Shown here piece after piece: positions 14,927-21,577 of a stretch of 31,314 bases of DNA (positions are counted from its first letter, which is position 1; each line of letters opens with the position of its first letter). The translations under genes and the position numbers were made by a program. The stretch is from NCBI GenBank assembly GCA_021442745.1, contig JABUSI010000028.1, positions 1 through 31,314 on the forward strand, read 5' to 3'. The stretch is from Erysipelotrichaceae bacterium. GTDB taxonomy: Bacteria > Bacillota_I > Bacilli_A > Erysipelotrichales > Erysipelotrichaceae. The notes under the pieces were generated by a model. The model was given only the letters and a program-made list of their open reading frames with translations. It was not told the DNA's origin and did not search any database.

Positions 14927-16066
14927 ATGATCATACAAAGTACAAGAGTGTATTACGAAGAAAAATTCTGCCCGAAACAGGTGGAAATTACGGGAAAACG
15001 AATTACGAATGTCTACGAATACGGGCAGTTTCCGGTGGACAAAGATTACGGAGATCTGAAGATTTTACCGGGGCTGAACGACATTCATAATCACGGATAT
15101 ATGGAACAGGGTGCCAATAATGCGAATACGGAATGGCTGACCAAGTGGATGAATTATCTGATTCAGGAAGGTGTCACCGGAACGTTGCCTTCCATCAGCT
15201 GCGGAAATCCGCATGAAGTGATTCTGGATTCCTTGCGTTGCATGGATGAATTTGCGAGCGGGGAATATGACGGATGCCGCATATTAGGTATTTATTCCGA
15301 GGGACCGTTTGTAGGACAGAAACCGGGAGCTCAGAACGTCGCATTCAAACTGATTCCGACCAAGGAAATCGTGGATGATTATATCAATGCGAGCGGCGGA
15401 AGAATGAAGTATATCATGCTGGCACCGGAGGAATTGAACGGGGATTATTCCGTACTGGATTACATCCGTTCCAAGGGAATTTCCATTTCGCTGGGTCATA
15501 CGGGAGCATCGTTTGAAGTATGTACGGAAGCAAGAGCACACGGAGCTATCAGTTTTACCCATACGTTCAACGGTATGCTGGGATTAGGACATCGGGAACC
15601 GGGTGTTGCCGGTGCTGCCTTGTATTATGACGATATGTATGCGGAATTAATCGGTGACGGTGTTCATGTCAATAAAGTACCGGCAAACATTCTGGCAAGA
15701 ATGAAAGGGAAAGACAAACTGATTCTGGTTACCGATTCGGTGGAAATCAAGGGATTGCCGGTCGGTAAAGTCGGTACCCGCGGGAAAGAAGTCTTCATTT
15801 GCGAAGACGGTGTCGGAAGACTGGCAAACGGAACGATTTCCGGCTCTGCCAACCGGTTGAACCGCGTGTTGCGGTATTCCATCGAACAAAGCAAGATCGA
15901 TGAAGTAACGGCCATCAATGCGGCAACGGTCAATCCGTGCAAGATGCTGGGTATTAACGATCTGGGGTTGATTAAGCCGGGATACATTGCCAGTATTGCG
16001 GTATTTGACGATACGTACGAACCGGTTGACGTATATGTCGAAGGAAAGAAGTATTGCATACAATAA
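14927..16066 (+). CDS. nagA: N-acetylglucosamine-6-phosphate deacetylase
   Basis: This amidohydrolase converts GlcNAc-6-phosphate to glucosamine-6-phosphate and acetate during amino-sugar or peptidoglycan recycling. It has 379 aa, a normal length. Visible family motifs are LPGLNDIHNHG (His54, His56), SEGPFVGQKPGAQN with the metal-binding Glu, SLGHTGASF, THTFNGM and LVTDSVEIKG with the catalytic Asp270. The final residue of the usual TDA is Ser, a mild change. I chose the ATG at 14927 (AAGAGGAAC upstream); the ATG at 14900 lacks a ribosome site. It stands alone between the two-component genes and hxlAB, and no nagB is nearby. Confidence 0.88.
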   Translation: MIIQSTRVYYEEKFCPKQVEITGKRITNVYEYGQFPVDKDYGDLKILPGLNDIHNHGYMEQGANNANTEWLTKWMNYLIQEGVTGTLPSISCGNPHEVILDSLRCMDEFASGEYDGCRILGIYSEGPFVGQKPGAQNVAFKLIPTKEIVDDYINASGGRMKYIMLAPEELNGDYSVLDYIRSKGISISLGHTGASFEVCTEARAHGAISFTHTFNGMLGLGHREPGVAGAALYYDDMYAELIGDGVHVNKVPANILARMKGKDKLILVTDSVEIKGLPVGKVGTRGKEVFICEDGVGRLANGTISGSANRLNRVLRYSIEQSKIDEVTAINAATVNPCKMLGINDLGLIKPGYIASIAVFDDTYEPVDVYVEGKKYCIQ

Positions 16067-16071
16067 ATACG

Positions 16072-16098
16072 GAAGACGACCTTTGGTTGTCTTCTTTT
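16072..16098 (+). terminator. Rho-independent terminator after nagA
   Basis: A GAAGACGAC / GTTGTCTTC stem (16072-16080, 16086-16094; one G-T pair) with a CTTTG loop is followed by TTTT. Confidence 0.78.
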
Positions 16099-16123
16099 CA
16101 TTTGGGATGAAACCGACTACAAT
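16095..16123 (+). promoter_or_regulatory. Candidate hxlAB promoter
   Basis: TTTTCA (16095-16100), a 17-nt spacer and TACAAT (16118-16123). The -35 is weak and lies in the T-run of the nagA terminator. The start near 16130 gives a leader of about 20 nt. Confidence 0.4.
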
Positions 16124-16150
16124 AAAAGGGAAAATAGCGGAGGAAACAAT

Positions 16151-16777
16151 ATGAAATTACAGGCGGCTTTGGATACGCTGACGCTGGAAGAATGCATCGC
16201 GTTGATGGATGAAGTGCAGGATTATGTAGGAGTGATTGAAGTCGGAACTCCTTTTGTGATTGAAGAAGGGATGCGACCGGTACGGGAATTCAAGAAAAGA
16301 TACCCGAAACTGGAAGTACTGGCGGACGTAAAGATTATGGATGCCGGGGAATACGAAGCGGACAAGTGTTTTGATGCCGGTGCGGATATCGTAACCGTAT
16401 TGGGTGTCAGTAACGATTTAACGGTACAAGGTGTTGTCCGCAGTGCGAAGAAACACGGTAAGAAATGTATGGTGGATATGATTGAAGTAAAGAATCTGGC
16501 AGAGCGGACGGCACAGCTGGATGAAATGGGAGTCGATTATATCTGTGTGCATACGGCGTTTGACGTACAGGCAACCGGGGCGGATCCGCTGGATGAATTA
16601 AAAGTCGTAAACAAGATTGTTAAGAATGCCAAAACTGCGGTAGCCGGCGGGGTAAAACTGAATACGATTGACGATATTGTTGCCGAAGGAGCTGAAATCA
16701 TTGTGGTCGGCGGTGCCATCTGTAACGCGAAAGACCGTGCGCAGATGGCAAAGGATATGAAAGGAAGGCTCAAATAA
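16151..16777 (+). CDS. hxlA: 3-hexulose-6-phosphate synthase
   Basis: The enzyme joins formaldehyde and ribulose-5-phosphate to hexulose-6-phosphate, or runs in reverse. This 208-aa TIM barrel of the OMP-decarboxylase superfamily carries ADVKIMDAGEYEA, the HPS form of the active-site strand, then DMIEVKN, DYICVHTAFD and AVAGGVKL. These match Bacillus HxlA closely; the related keto-gulonate-6-phosphate decarboxylases differ in the DxKxxD strand. The ribosome site GGAGGAAAC ends just before the ATG. The stop overlaps the hxlB start by one base, giving a dedicated two-gene ribulose monophosphate unit. In a non-methylotroph it would serve formaldehyde detoxification or pentose-phosphate supply; which applies is not visible. 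Confidence 0.9.
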   Translation: MKLQAALDTLTLEECIALMDEVQDYVGVIEVGTPFVIEEGMRPVREFKKRYPKLEVLADVKIMDAGEYEADKCFDAGADIVTVLGVSNDLTVQGVVRSAKKHGKKCMVDMIEVKNLAERTAQLDEMGVDYICVHTAFDVQATGADPLDELKVVNKIVKNAKTAVAGGVKLNTIDDIVAEGAEIIVVGGAICNAKDRAQMAKDMKGRLK

Positions 16778-17337
16778 TGAACTGTGTGGAATACGGACAG
16801 GTAGTTGTCAAGGAATTGAGCCAGGCACTGGGCCGGATTGATCCGGAAAAGGCGGATGAATTTGTGAAACTGGTAATGAATGCGGAAGAAGTGTTCTGTG
16901 CCGGTGCTGGAAGAAGCGGTTTTCAGGTCAAAGGTTTTGCGATGCGTCTGATGCATATGGGAGTGAAATCGTATGTAGTCGGAGAAACGTGTACGCCGAA
17001 TATCAAGGAAGACGGCTTACTGGTGGTATGCAGCGGAAGCGGAACAACCAAGAGTTTGGTCAATCATGCCAACAAGGCCAAAGAAGTAGGAGCGAAGATT
17101 GCGCTGATTACGATTAATCCGGAAAGTACCATTGCGAAGTTAGCGGATGTGGTTATTGAAATTCCCTGCCCGTCCCCGAAAAGCGCAAAACAGGGAGATA
17201 TTATCAGCGTACAGCCGATGGGGTCCTTGTTTGAACAGTCCGAAGGCATCTTTATGGACATTGCCATTAGGATGCTGATGGATAAAAAGGGTCTGGACAG
17301 TGATACCATGTTCGGCAGACATGCCAATATGGAATAA
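16777..17337 (+). CDS. hxlB: 6-phospho-3-hexuloisomerase
   Basis: The enzyme interconverts hexulose-6-phosphate and fructose-6-phosphate. It is a 186-aa SIS-domain protein with AGAGRSGF, FAMRLMHMG, the phosphosugar-binding SGSGTTKS, INPESTIAKLAD, and the family-specific QPMGSLFEQ and GLDSDTMFGRHAN near the C-terminus. These match Bacillus HxlB. Its start overlaps the hxlA stop. Products enter the fructose-6-phosphate pool, which nagA feeds indirectly through glucosamine-6-phosphate. A terminator follows. Confidence 0.92.
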   Translation: MNCVEYGQVVVKELSQALGRIDPEKADEFVKLVMNAEEVFCAGAGRSGFQVKGFAMRLMHMGVKSYVVGETCTPNIKEDGLLVVCSGSGTTKSLVNHANKAKEVGAKIALITINPESTIAKLADVVIEIPCPSPKSAKQGDIISVQPMGSLFEQSEGIFMDIAIRMLMDKKGLDSDTMFGRHANME

Positions 17338-17355
17338 TGTGACAGGATAGTAAAG

Positions 17356-17402
17356 AAACAGACGTTATGAATTGCGAAATGCGGTCAAGACGTCTGTTTT
17401 TA
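17356..17402 (+). terminator. Rho-independent terminator after hxlB
   Basis: A perfect 10-bp stem, AAACAGACGT / ACGTCTGTTT (17356-17365, 17390-17399), with a long loop of about 24 nt runs into a T-run. Confidence 0.65.
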
Positions 17403-17411
17403 TCAGATACA

Positions 17412-17440
17412 TTGATATTATACTCCTATAGGAGTATAAT
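17412..17440 (+). promoter_or_regulatory. Promoter with 24-bp perfect palindrome (TA-type operator)
   Basis: TTGATA (17412-17417), a 17-nt spacer and TATAAT (17435-17440). A perfect 24-bp palindrome fills 17417-17440: the half ATTATACTCCTA is followed directly by its exact complement. It covers the whole spacer and the -10, so a bound dimer would block RNA polymerase. The XRE protein encoded second in the operon is the obvious candidate repressor. Confidence 0.75.
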
Positions 17441-17464
17441 AATGACAAAGGGGGTAGGTATGTT

Positions 17465-18154
17465 ATGAAGAAACGAATCTATCACGGGTCGGAAAACAGA
17501 ATCGAAAAACCGATTTACGGATACGGAAAGAAATACAACGATTACGGGATTGGTTTCTATTGTACCGAATCGATGGAAATGGCAAAGGAATGGGGTGTTG
17601 ATTCCAATCGTGACGGATACGCCAACATTTACGATCTGGAACTGGATGGTCTTGTAATATTGAATCTGAACGATCAAAGGTACTGCATCCTGCATTGGCT
17701 TTCGGTACTTCTGCAAAACCGGGATTTTGAAACCTCATCGCCATTGGCAAACGAGGCGAAAGAATATCTGACAACGTACTTTACCCCGGATTACTTATCT
17801 GCTGACGTTATCGTCGGATATCGTGCGGATGACAGTTATTTTTCCTTTGCACAGGACTTTCTGAACGGTACGATTTCCTATCGTCAACTGTCAGCAGCAA
17901 TGTATCTTGGAAAACTTGGTCAGCAGATTGTGTTAAAAAGTGAAAAGGCATTTTCGCAGCTGACTTTTGTCGATGCGGAAATCGCAAAGTCAGAGGATTG
18001 GTTTACGAAAAAGCGTTTTCGTGACAAGACGGCAAGAAAGGAATACTTTACCGCTCGAACGAGCAAACGTCAGCGCGGGGACTTATATATTACACAGATA
18101 CTGGATGAGGAGATGAAGGAAGACGATGAACGCTTACGACAGAATGTATCTTGA
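17465..18154 (+). CDS. DUF3990 family protein, ADP-ribosyltransferase-like putative toxin
   Basis: This 229-aa protein starts IYHGSENRIEKP and continues YGKKYNDYGIGFYCTES, the hallmark of the DUF3990 family. Its pattern resembles H-Y-E ADP-ribosyltransferase folds: candidate residues are His7 (YHG), Tyr32 (GFYCT) and Glu160 (KSEKAFSQL). No signal peptide is present, so it would act in the cytoplasm. The ATG at 17465 is preceded by GGGGGTAGG. It overlaps the downstream XRE gene by 29 nt and lies behind a palindromic promoter, so I read the pair as a toxin-antitoxin or phage-defence module. The enzymatic activity and target are inference. Confidence 0.75.
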   Translation: MKKRIYHGSENRIEKPIYGYGKKYNDYGIGFYCTESMEMAKEWGVDSNRDGYANIYDLELDGLVILNLNDQRYCILHWLSVLLQNRDFETSSPLANEAKEYLTTYFTPDYLSADVIVGYRADDSYFSFAQDFLNGTISYRQLSAAMYLGKLGQQIVLKSEKAFSQLTFVDAEIAKSEDWFTKKRFRDKTARKEYFTARTSKRQRGDLYITQILDEEMKEDDERLRQNVS

Positions 18155-18767
18155 GAAGGCAAGAATCGCTCTTGGAAGAATGCTCGACTATGCTGTCTAC
18201 GGTCTGAAATATGATCTTTCGGTGTTTTGGGATATGTTTCTTGTTTCCAAAATCGCGAGACGGTTTGAACAGGGAGATGCATCGGTAATTGCCGGAAGGT
18301 CCGGTGTGGAACTTGCGCTGATGGTTACGGGTAAGGATCAGGAATATCCGAAACCTGTGTATTCGCTGGAAAAAAGTGAGGAATACTGGGTCGGATGGGC
18401 GTTGGCGTATTATCAATGGAAGACGTGTCTTTCCTTTTCACAGATTACGAGTTTCATTTCTATAGAAGAGATGCGAAGAATGTACTCTCCGTATCACGAA
18501 ATGGATGTCCGGCAGTTCTGTGACCGGATATCGGAATTGTATATAGAACGAAAAGAGATGACAAACCTGAAACGCAGACGTCTTGCGGCAGGAATCAGCC
18601 AGTCACAGCTTGCACAGATCACCGGTATTCCGGTCAGAACGATACAGCAATACGAACAGGGGCAAAAAGATATCAACAGGGCGAGAGCAGAGTATGTCAT
18701 CCATCTGTCACGTGCGCTGTATTGCGACCCGCAACAACTGTTGGAATACAAATTGAAAGAAGAATAA
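18126..18767 (+). CDS. XRE-family protein, putative antitoxin/repressor
   Basis: This 213-aa protein has a C-terminal XRE helix-turn-helix at about 147-207 (LKRRRLAAGISQSQLAQITGI, then IQQYEQGQKDINRA). The N-terminal 140 residues form an all-helical region with no domain I can name; it contains a Trp/Tyr-rich stretch (YWVGWALAYYQWKTC) that could hold the partner protein. The start lies inside the end of the DUF3990 gene (29-nt overlap), with AAGGAAGA before the ATG, giving tight coupling in toxin-first order. It probably binds the 24-bp palindrome at 17417-17440 and represses the operon. Confidence 0.8.
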   Translation: MNAYDRMYLEKARIALGRMLDYAVYGLKYDLSVFWDMFLVSKIARRFEQGDASVIAGRSGVELALMVTGKDQEYPKPVYSLEKSEEYWVGWALAYYQWKTCLSFSQITSFISIEEMRRMYSPYHEMDVRQFCDRISELYIERKEMTNLKRRRLAAGISQSQLAQITGIPVRTIQQYEQGQKDINRARAEYVIHLSRALYCDPQQLLEYKLKEE

Positions 18768-18770
18768 GAG

Positions 18771-18800
18771 TGGCGAAGAGAGAATCTTCGTCATTTTCTT
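18771..18800 (+). terminator. Terminator after the DUF3990/XRE operon
   Basis: A TGGCGAAGA / TCTTCGTCA stem (18771-18779, 18785-18793; one G-T pair) with a GAGAA loop is followed by TTTTCTT. Confidence 0.6.
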
Positions 18801-18823
18801 GTTTTGAGACAAAAACAAGAAAA
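18794..18823. repeat. Perfect 12-bp inverted repeat in the 18768-18974 gap
   Basis: TTTTCTTGTTTT (18794-18805) pairs exactly with AAAACAAGAAAA (18812-18823) around GAGACA. Its left arm is the T-run of the previous terminator. The A/T-rich stem could be a second, bidirectional terminator element or a protein site. The rest of the gap holds three TTGAGAC heptamers (18804, 18843, 18855) and a weak promoter. Confidence 0.5.
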
Positions 18824-18842
18824 GTCACAACGAATTAATAAT

Positions 18843-18871
18843 TTGAGACCTTAGTTGAGACCCGATATTCT
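18843..18871 (+). promoter_or_regulatory. Candidate promoter of the surface protein gene
   Basis: TTGAGA (18843-18848), a 17-nt spacer and TATTCT (18866-18871). A second TTGAGAC lies in the spacer, 12 bp after the first. The leader would be about 97 nt. Match quality is moderate. Confidence 0.35.
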
Positions 18872-18974
18872 TACGATGGAGACGGGTATTTCTCTTTATG
18901 TTTTTTGTGTGCTTTTTTCCTTGAAAAAGGCAGAAAAGAAAAAGAGTTATCAGACAGATTGTGGGGGAAAAACA

Positions 18975-20834
18975 ATGAAAAAAGTATGGAAAGTCCTTCT
19001 GGCAGTCTTCTTGCTGATGGGTATGTTGTTGCCTGTTTATGCAGAAGATGGTGAAGAACCAACGACTACGGAACCGGAAATTGAAGAAATCGTTGAAGAA
19101 CCGGAACCGTTGAAAGCCACAAACGGAACATATTGCCTGGATGGCGTTACAAAGATTCCTTTTGTAACTTTAGATGAAACATTAAAAGCTGTAGAAGCAG
19201 CGGAAGCAGACGCAAACGGCGAATTGGTTACAGTGTTAATCGAAAACGCAACGTTGGCGCTGAGTGATTTCTGTGTGAACAATCACTATCAGAAGATCAC
19301 AAACGTAGATTATATTTTTAATAAGTGTGTTGTAGATGATGACGGCAGCGATCATAACAACGGCGGTGCAGGTCAATGGAACGGTGACGGATATTTCCAT
19401 ATCCAGGCTACCCAGCATTCATCCGTATTGTTTGAAGACTGCACGTTTAAAGTAAACGTTCAGCAGGGTTCTGCCGGTCATACGTATGCACCATGTGACG
19501 TAACCATCAAAAACTGTGATTTCACAGGTCAGAACTGGTATCTGGGCGACCATTACGGCGATCTGACCATTGAAGGTTGTACAAACGTAAACCGTATCAA
19601 TGCCAACAGTACTCACCAGTGGGAAATCCGTCCGGATTCTCACAGCCTGAACGGCAAGGGTGAACCTTCTACCCTGACGGTTAAGAACTGTAAGTTCATC
19701 AAGAACAATAACCCGATTTTCAACATTCCTGACAGACTGGCAACCCAGAACCTGTTGTTGTACGGAAACGTATTCCAGAACTATGTATGGGAAAACAACA
19801 GATGGGTGGAAGACAATGAAGTAATTTACGTTCATACCTATTCCGCATATGGTCAGGCGAACAGTACGTTGGGCAAGTGGATCGGATCCAGCGGACTGAA
19901 AGCCGGTAATGGCGGAGACTTCGATACTCTTGACGAAACGCATTTCGAAGCAAACGGATGGAAACAGGCTCAGGAAGACGTAACCGAATTTGAGGATAAC
20001 TTCCCGACATACGGTTACCAGGCATACTATGTATTCCCGATGACTCATGCAACCATCGAAAAGACCGAAATCACCATCACAAAACTGTGGGATGATGAAA
20101 ACAACATCGATAAGAAGCGCCCTCAGGAAATCTACATCAGCTTGTTTGCGGATAGCAAATTGGTAGAAAAGGTTAAATTGACGGAAGATAATTTCGTAGG
20201 TACCGTTGAAGTTCCGGGATTTACTTTCACATACGACAAGTGGACGTATACATTCAAGGATTTACCGAAGAACACCAAGGCCGGCGAAATCAAGTATACG
20301 ATTACGGAAGACGTTGTAGAAGATTACGACACAACGTATCCGGATGATCTGACAGTATTGAACACACGTGTCATCCAGCATTACTACGAAGGTATGCTGA
20401 AGATCCGTAAGGTTTATCAGGAAGACGGTAAGGCAACACGTACCAATAAACTGTTCTACGCAAGAGTATACGAAGACGAAGATCTGACAACTCCTTATAC
20501 GGATGTTCTGCCTCTGTCATTGAATGGTACCGATACGGTTACCATTGACGTAACGGTTGCGTTGGAAGATCTGGGTGAACCGAAGACTTACTATGTTGCG
20601 GAAGTTGATGAACGCGGTAACATTCTGCAGAGCACAAAGAAGATGAGCATCACCATCGATAACCCGGCAGCTACCGTGGAACTGGAAGTTGTTCCGGTGG
20701 TTACGATTACCAATAACGTAAAGAAAGAAGTGGATACGGCTGATACCACATCTGCTACCGGTTACGTTGTATTGTTCGGTGCGTGTGCATTGGCATTGGT
20801 TGCACTGACGGAAACCAAGAAGAGAATCAAATAA
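18975..20834 (+). CDS. Cell-surface protein with beta-helix-like region and Cna-B domains
   Basis: This 619-aa exported protein has a signal peptide at 1-24 (cleavage after VYA) and an acidic Glu/Pro/Thr linker. About 45-350 is a repetitive region with Cys/Asn-rich turns (DCTFKVNV, NCDFTGQN, NCKFIKNN), like a right-handed beta-helix. A Cna-B domain follows (about 363-461, ITITKLWDDENNIDKKRP to YTITEDVVEDYDTT), then a second SpaA/Cna-B-like domain (about 473-580), a hydrophobic helix (about 594-612) and a KKRIK tail. The usual LPXTG is absent; VDTADTTSATG occupies its place and may be a variant sorting signal. The ATG at 18975 has GGGGG at 18963-18967; the upstream in-frame start lacks a signal sequence. 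The function is probably adhesion or glycan binding. Confidence 0.85.
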   Translation: MKKVWKVLLAVFLLMGMLLPVYAEDGEEPTTTEPEIEEIVEEPEPLKATNGTYCLDGVTKIPFVTLDETLKAVEAAEADANGELVTVLIENATLALSDFCVNNHYQKITNVDYIFNKCVVDDDGSDHNNGGAGQWNGDGYFHIQATQHSSVLFEDCTFKVNVQQGSAGHTYAPCDVTIKNCDFTGQNWYLGDHYGDLTIEGCTNVNRINANSTHQWEIRPDSHSLNGKGEPSTLTVKNCKFIKNNNPIFNIPDRLATQNLLLYGNVFQNYVWENNRWVEDNEVIYVHTYSAYGQANSTLGKWIGSSGLKAGNGGDFDTLDETHFEANGWKQAQEDVTEFEDNFPTYGYQAYYVFPMTHATIEKTEITITKLWDDENNIDKKRPQEIYISLFADSKLVEKVKLTEDNFVGTVEVPGFTFTYDKWTYTFKDLPKNTKAGEIKYTITEDVVEDYDTTYPDDLTVLNTRVIQHYYEGMLKIRKVYQEDGKATRTNKLFYARVYEDEDLTTPYTDVLPLSLNGTDTVTIDVTVALEDLGEPKTYYVAEVDERGNILQSTKKMSITIDNPAATVELEVVPVVTITNNVKKEVDTADTTSATGYVVLFGACALALVALTETKKRIK

Positions 20835-20851
20835 GTATTTCTTAAAAACAG

Positions 20852-20885
20852 GCGGAAGATGACTTAGGTTGTCTTCTGCTTTTTT
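20852..20885 (+). terminator. Rho-independent terminator after the surface protein
   Basis: A 12-bp stem with three G-T pairs, GCGGAAGATGAC / GTTGTCTTCTGC (20852-20863, 20868-20879), with a TTAG loop and a six-T run. It marks the return to housekeeping genes. Confidence 0.8.
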
Positions 20886-20908
20886 ACGGATTCATTACCA
20901 AATAAGGT

Positions 20909-20937
20909 TTAAGTGAATCGTCGTATTGTGTTAGAAT
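20909..20937 (+). promoter_or_regulatory. Candidate promoter of the sua5-glyA-upp-atp unit
   Basis: TTAAGT (20909-20914), a 17-nt spacer and TAGAAT (20932-20937). It is the only promoter-like sequence between the terminator and sua5. I see no further terminator until 30375, so this may drive up to 13 genes. Confidence 0.45.
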
Positions 20938-20961
20938 AATAGAAATAGGTTGGTGATATCT

Positions 20962-21567
20962 GTGAAAACACGCGTGTTGGAAACGGCAAACAGGAATGAA
21001 GTCTGTGAATACCTTTTACAAGGGGATGTTGTCGCATTTCCGACGGATACCGTGTTTGGCGTAGGTATCCTTTTTGATGATGGAGGGGCCATTGCGAAGA
21101 TGAAACAGGCAAAGGGAAGAGATGAGCGTAAGCCATTCCCGATGATGGTTTCGGATCTTTCGCAATTGAAGTCGGTGGCGTATCTGGATGAAAAGTATGA
21201 ACGTTTGTGTGAAGCGTTTATGCCGGGAGCGTTTACGGTGGTTCTGAAGAAGAAGGATTGCGTAGCGGATGAAGTGACGAATGGGAAAGATACCATTGCC
21301 ATCCGTATTCCGGATGATGATTTCGTATTATCGGTTATCCGGGAAGTGGGAAAACCTCTTCTGGTTACCAGCGCAAACCGATCGGGTGGCGCAAATACCA
21401 CAAATGAAACGGAAGTACTGGCACAGCTGGATGGAAGAATTGCGGCCGTCGTCAAGGGACAGACTTCGACAAGTACGGCAAGTACCATTGTCGATTTAAC
21501 GGGGGATTCTCCGGTAATCCTGCGTCAGGGAATGATAACGAAAGAAGATATCGAACAATATCTGTAA
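20962..21567 (+). CDS. sua5: L-threonylcarbamoyladenylate synthase (Sua5/YwlC/YrdC)
   Basis: The enzyme makes threonylcarbamoyl-AMP from Thr, bicarbonate and ATP for the t6A modification of ANN-decoding tRNAs. It is a 201-aa YrdC-domain protein with GDVVAFPTDTVFGVG, KGRDERKPFPMMV (KxR nucleotide-binding motif), LVTSANRSGG and ASTIVDLTG. The length fits the short form without a C-terminal Sua5 domain. I chose the GTG at 20962, just after GGTGAT (20952-20957); a GTG at 20953 and a TTG at 20950 are in frame but lack a spaced ribosome site. glyA follows 10 nt after the stop, a common Bacillota order. Confidence 0.88.
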   Translation: MKTRVLETANRNEVCEYLLQGDVVAFPTDTVFGVGILFDDGGAIAKMKQAKGRDERKPFPMMVSDLSQLKSVAYLDEKYERLCEAFMPGAFTVVLKKKDCVADEVTNGKDTIAIRIPDDDFVLSVIREVGKPLLVTSANRSGGANTTNETEVLAQLDGRIAAVVKGQTSTSTASTIVDLTGDSPVILRQGMITKEDIEQYL

Positions 21568-21577
21568 GGAGACATAT

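Noticed and set aside
16151..16777. hxlA as a 3-keto-L-gulonate-6-phosphate decarboxylase (UlaD)
   Set aside because: The DVKIMDAG strand and the following conserved blocks match hexulose-6-phosphate synthase, and the gene overlaps a clear hexuloisomerase.
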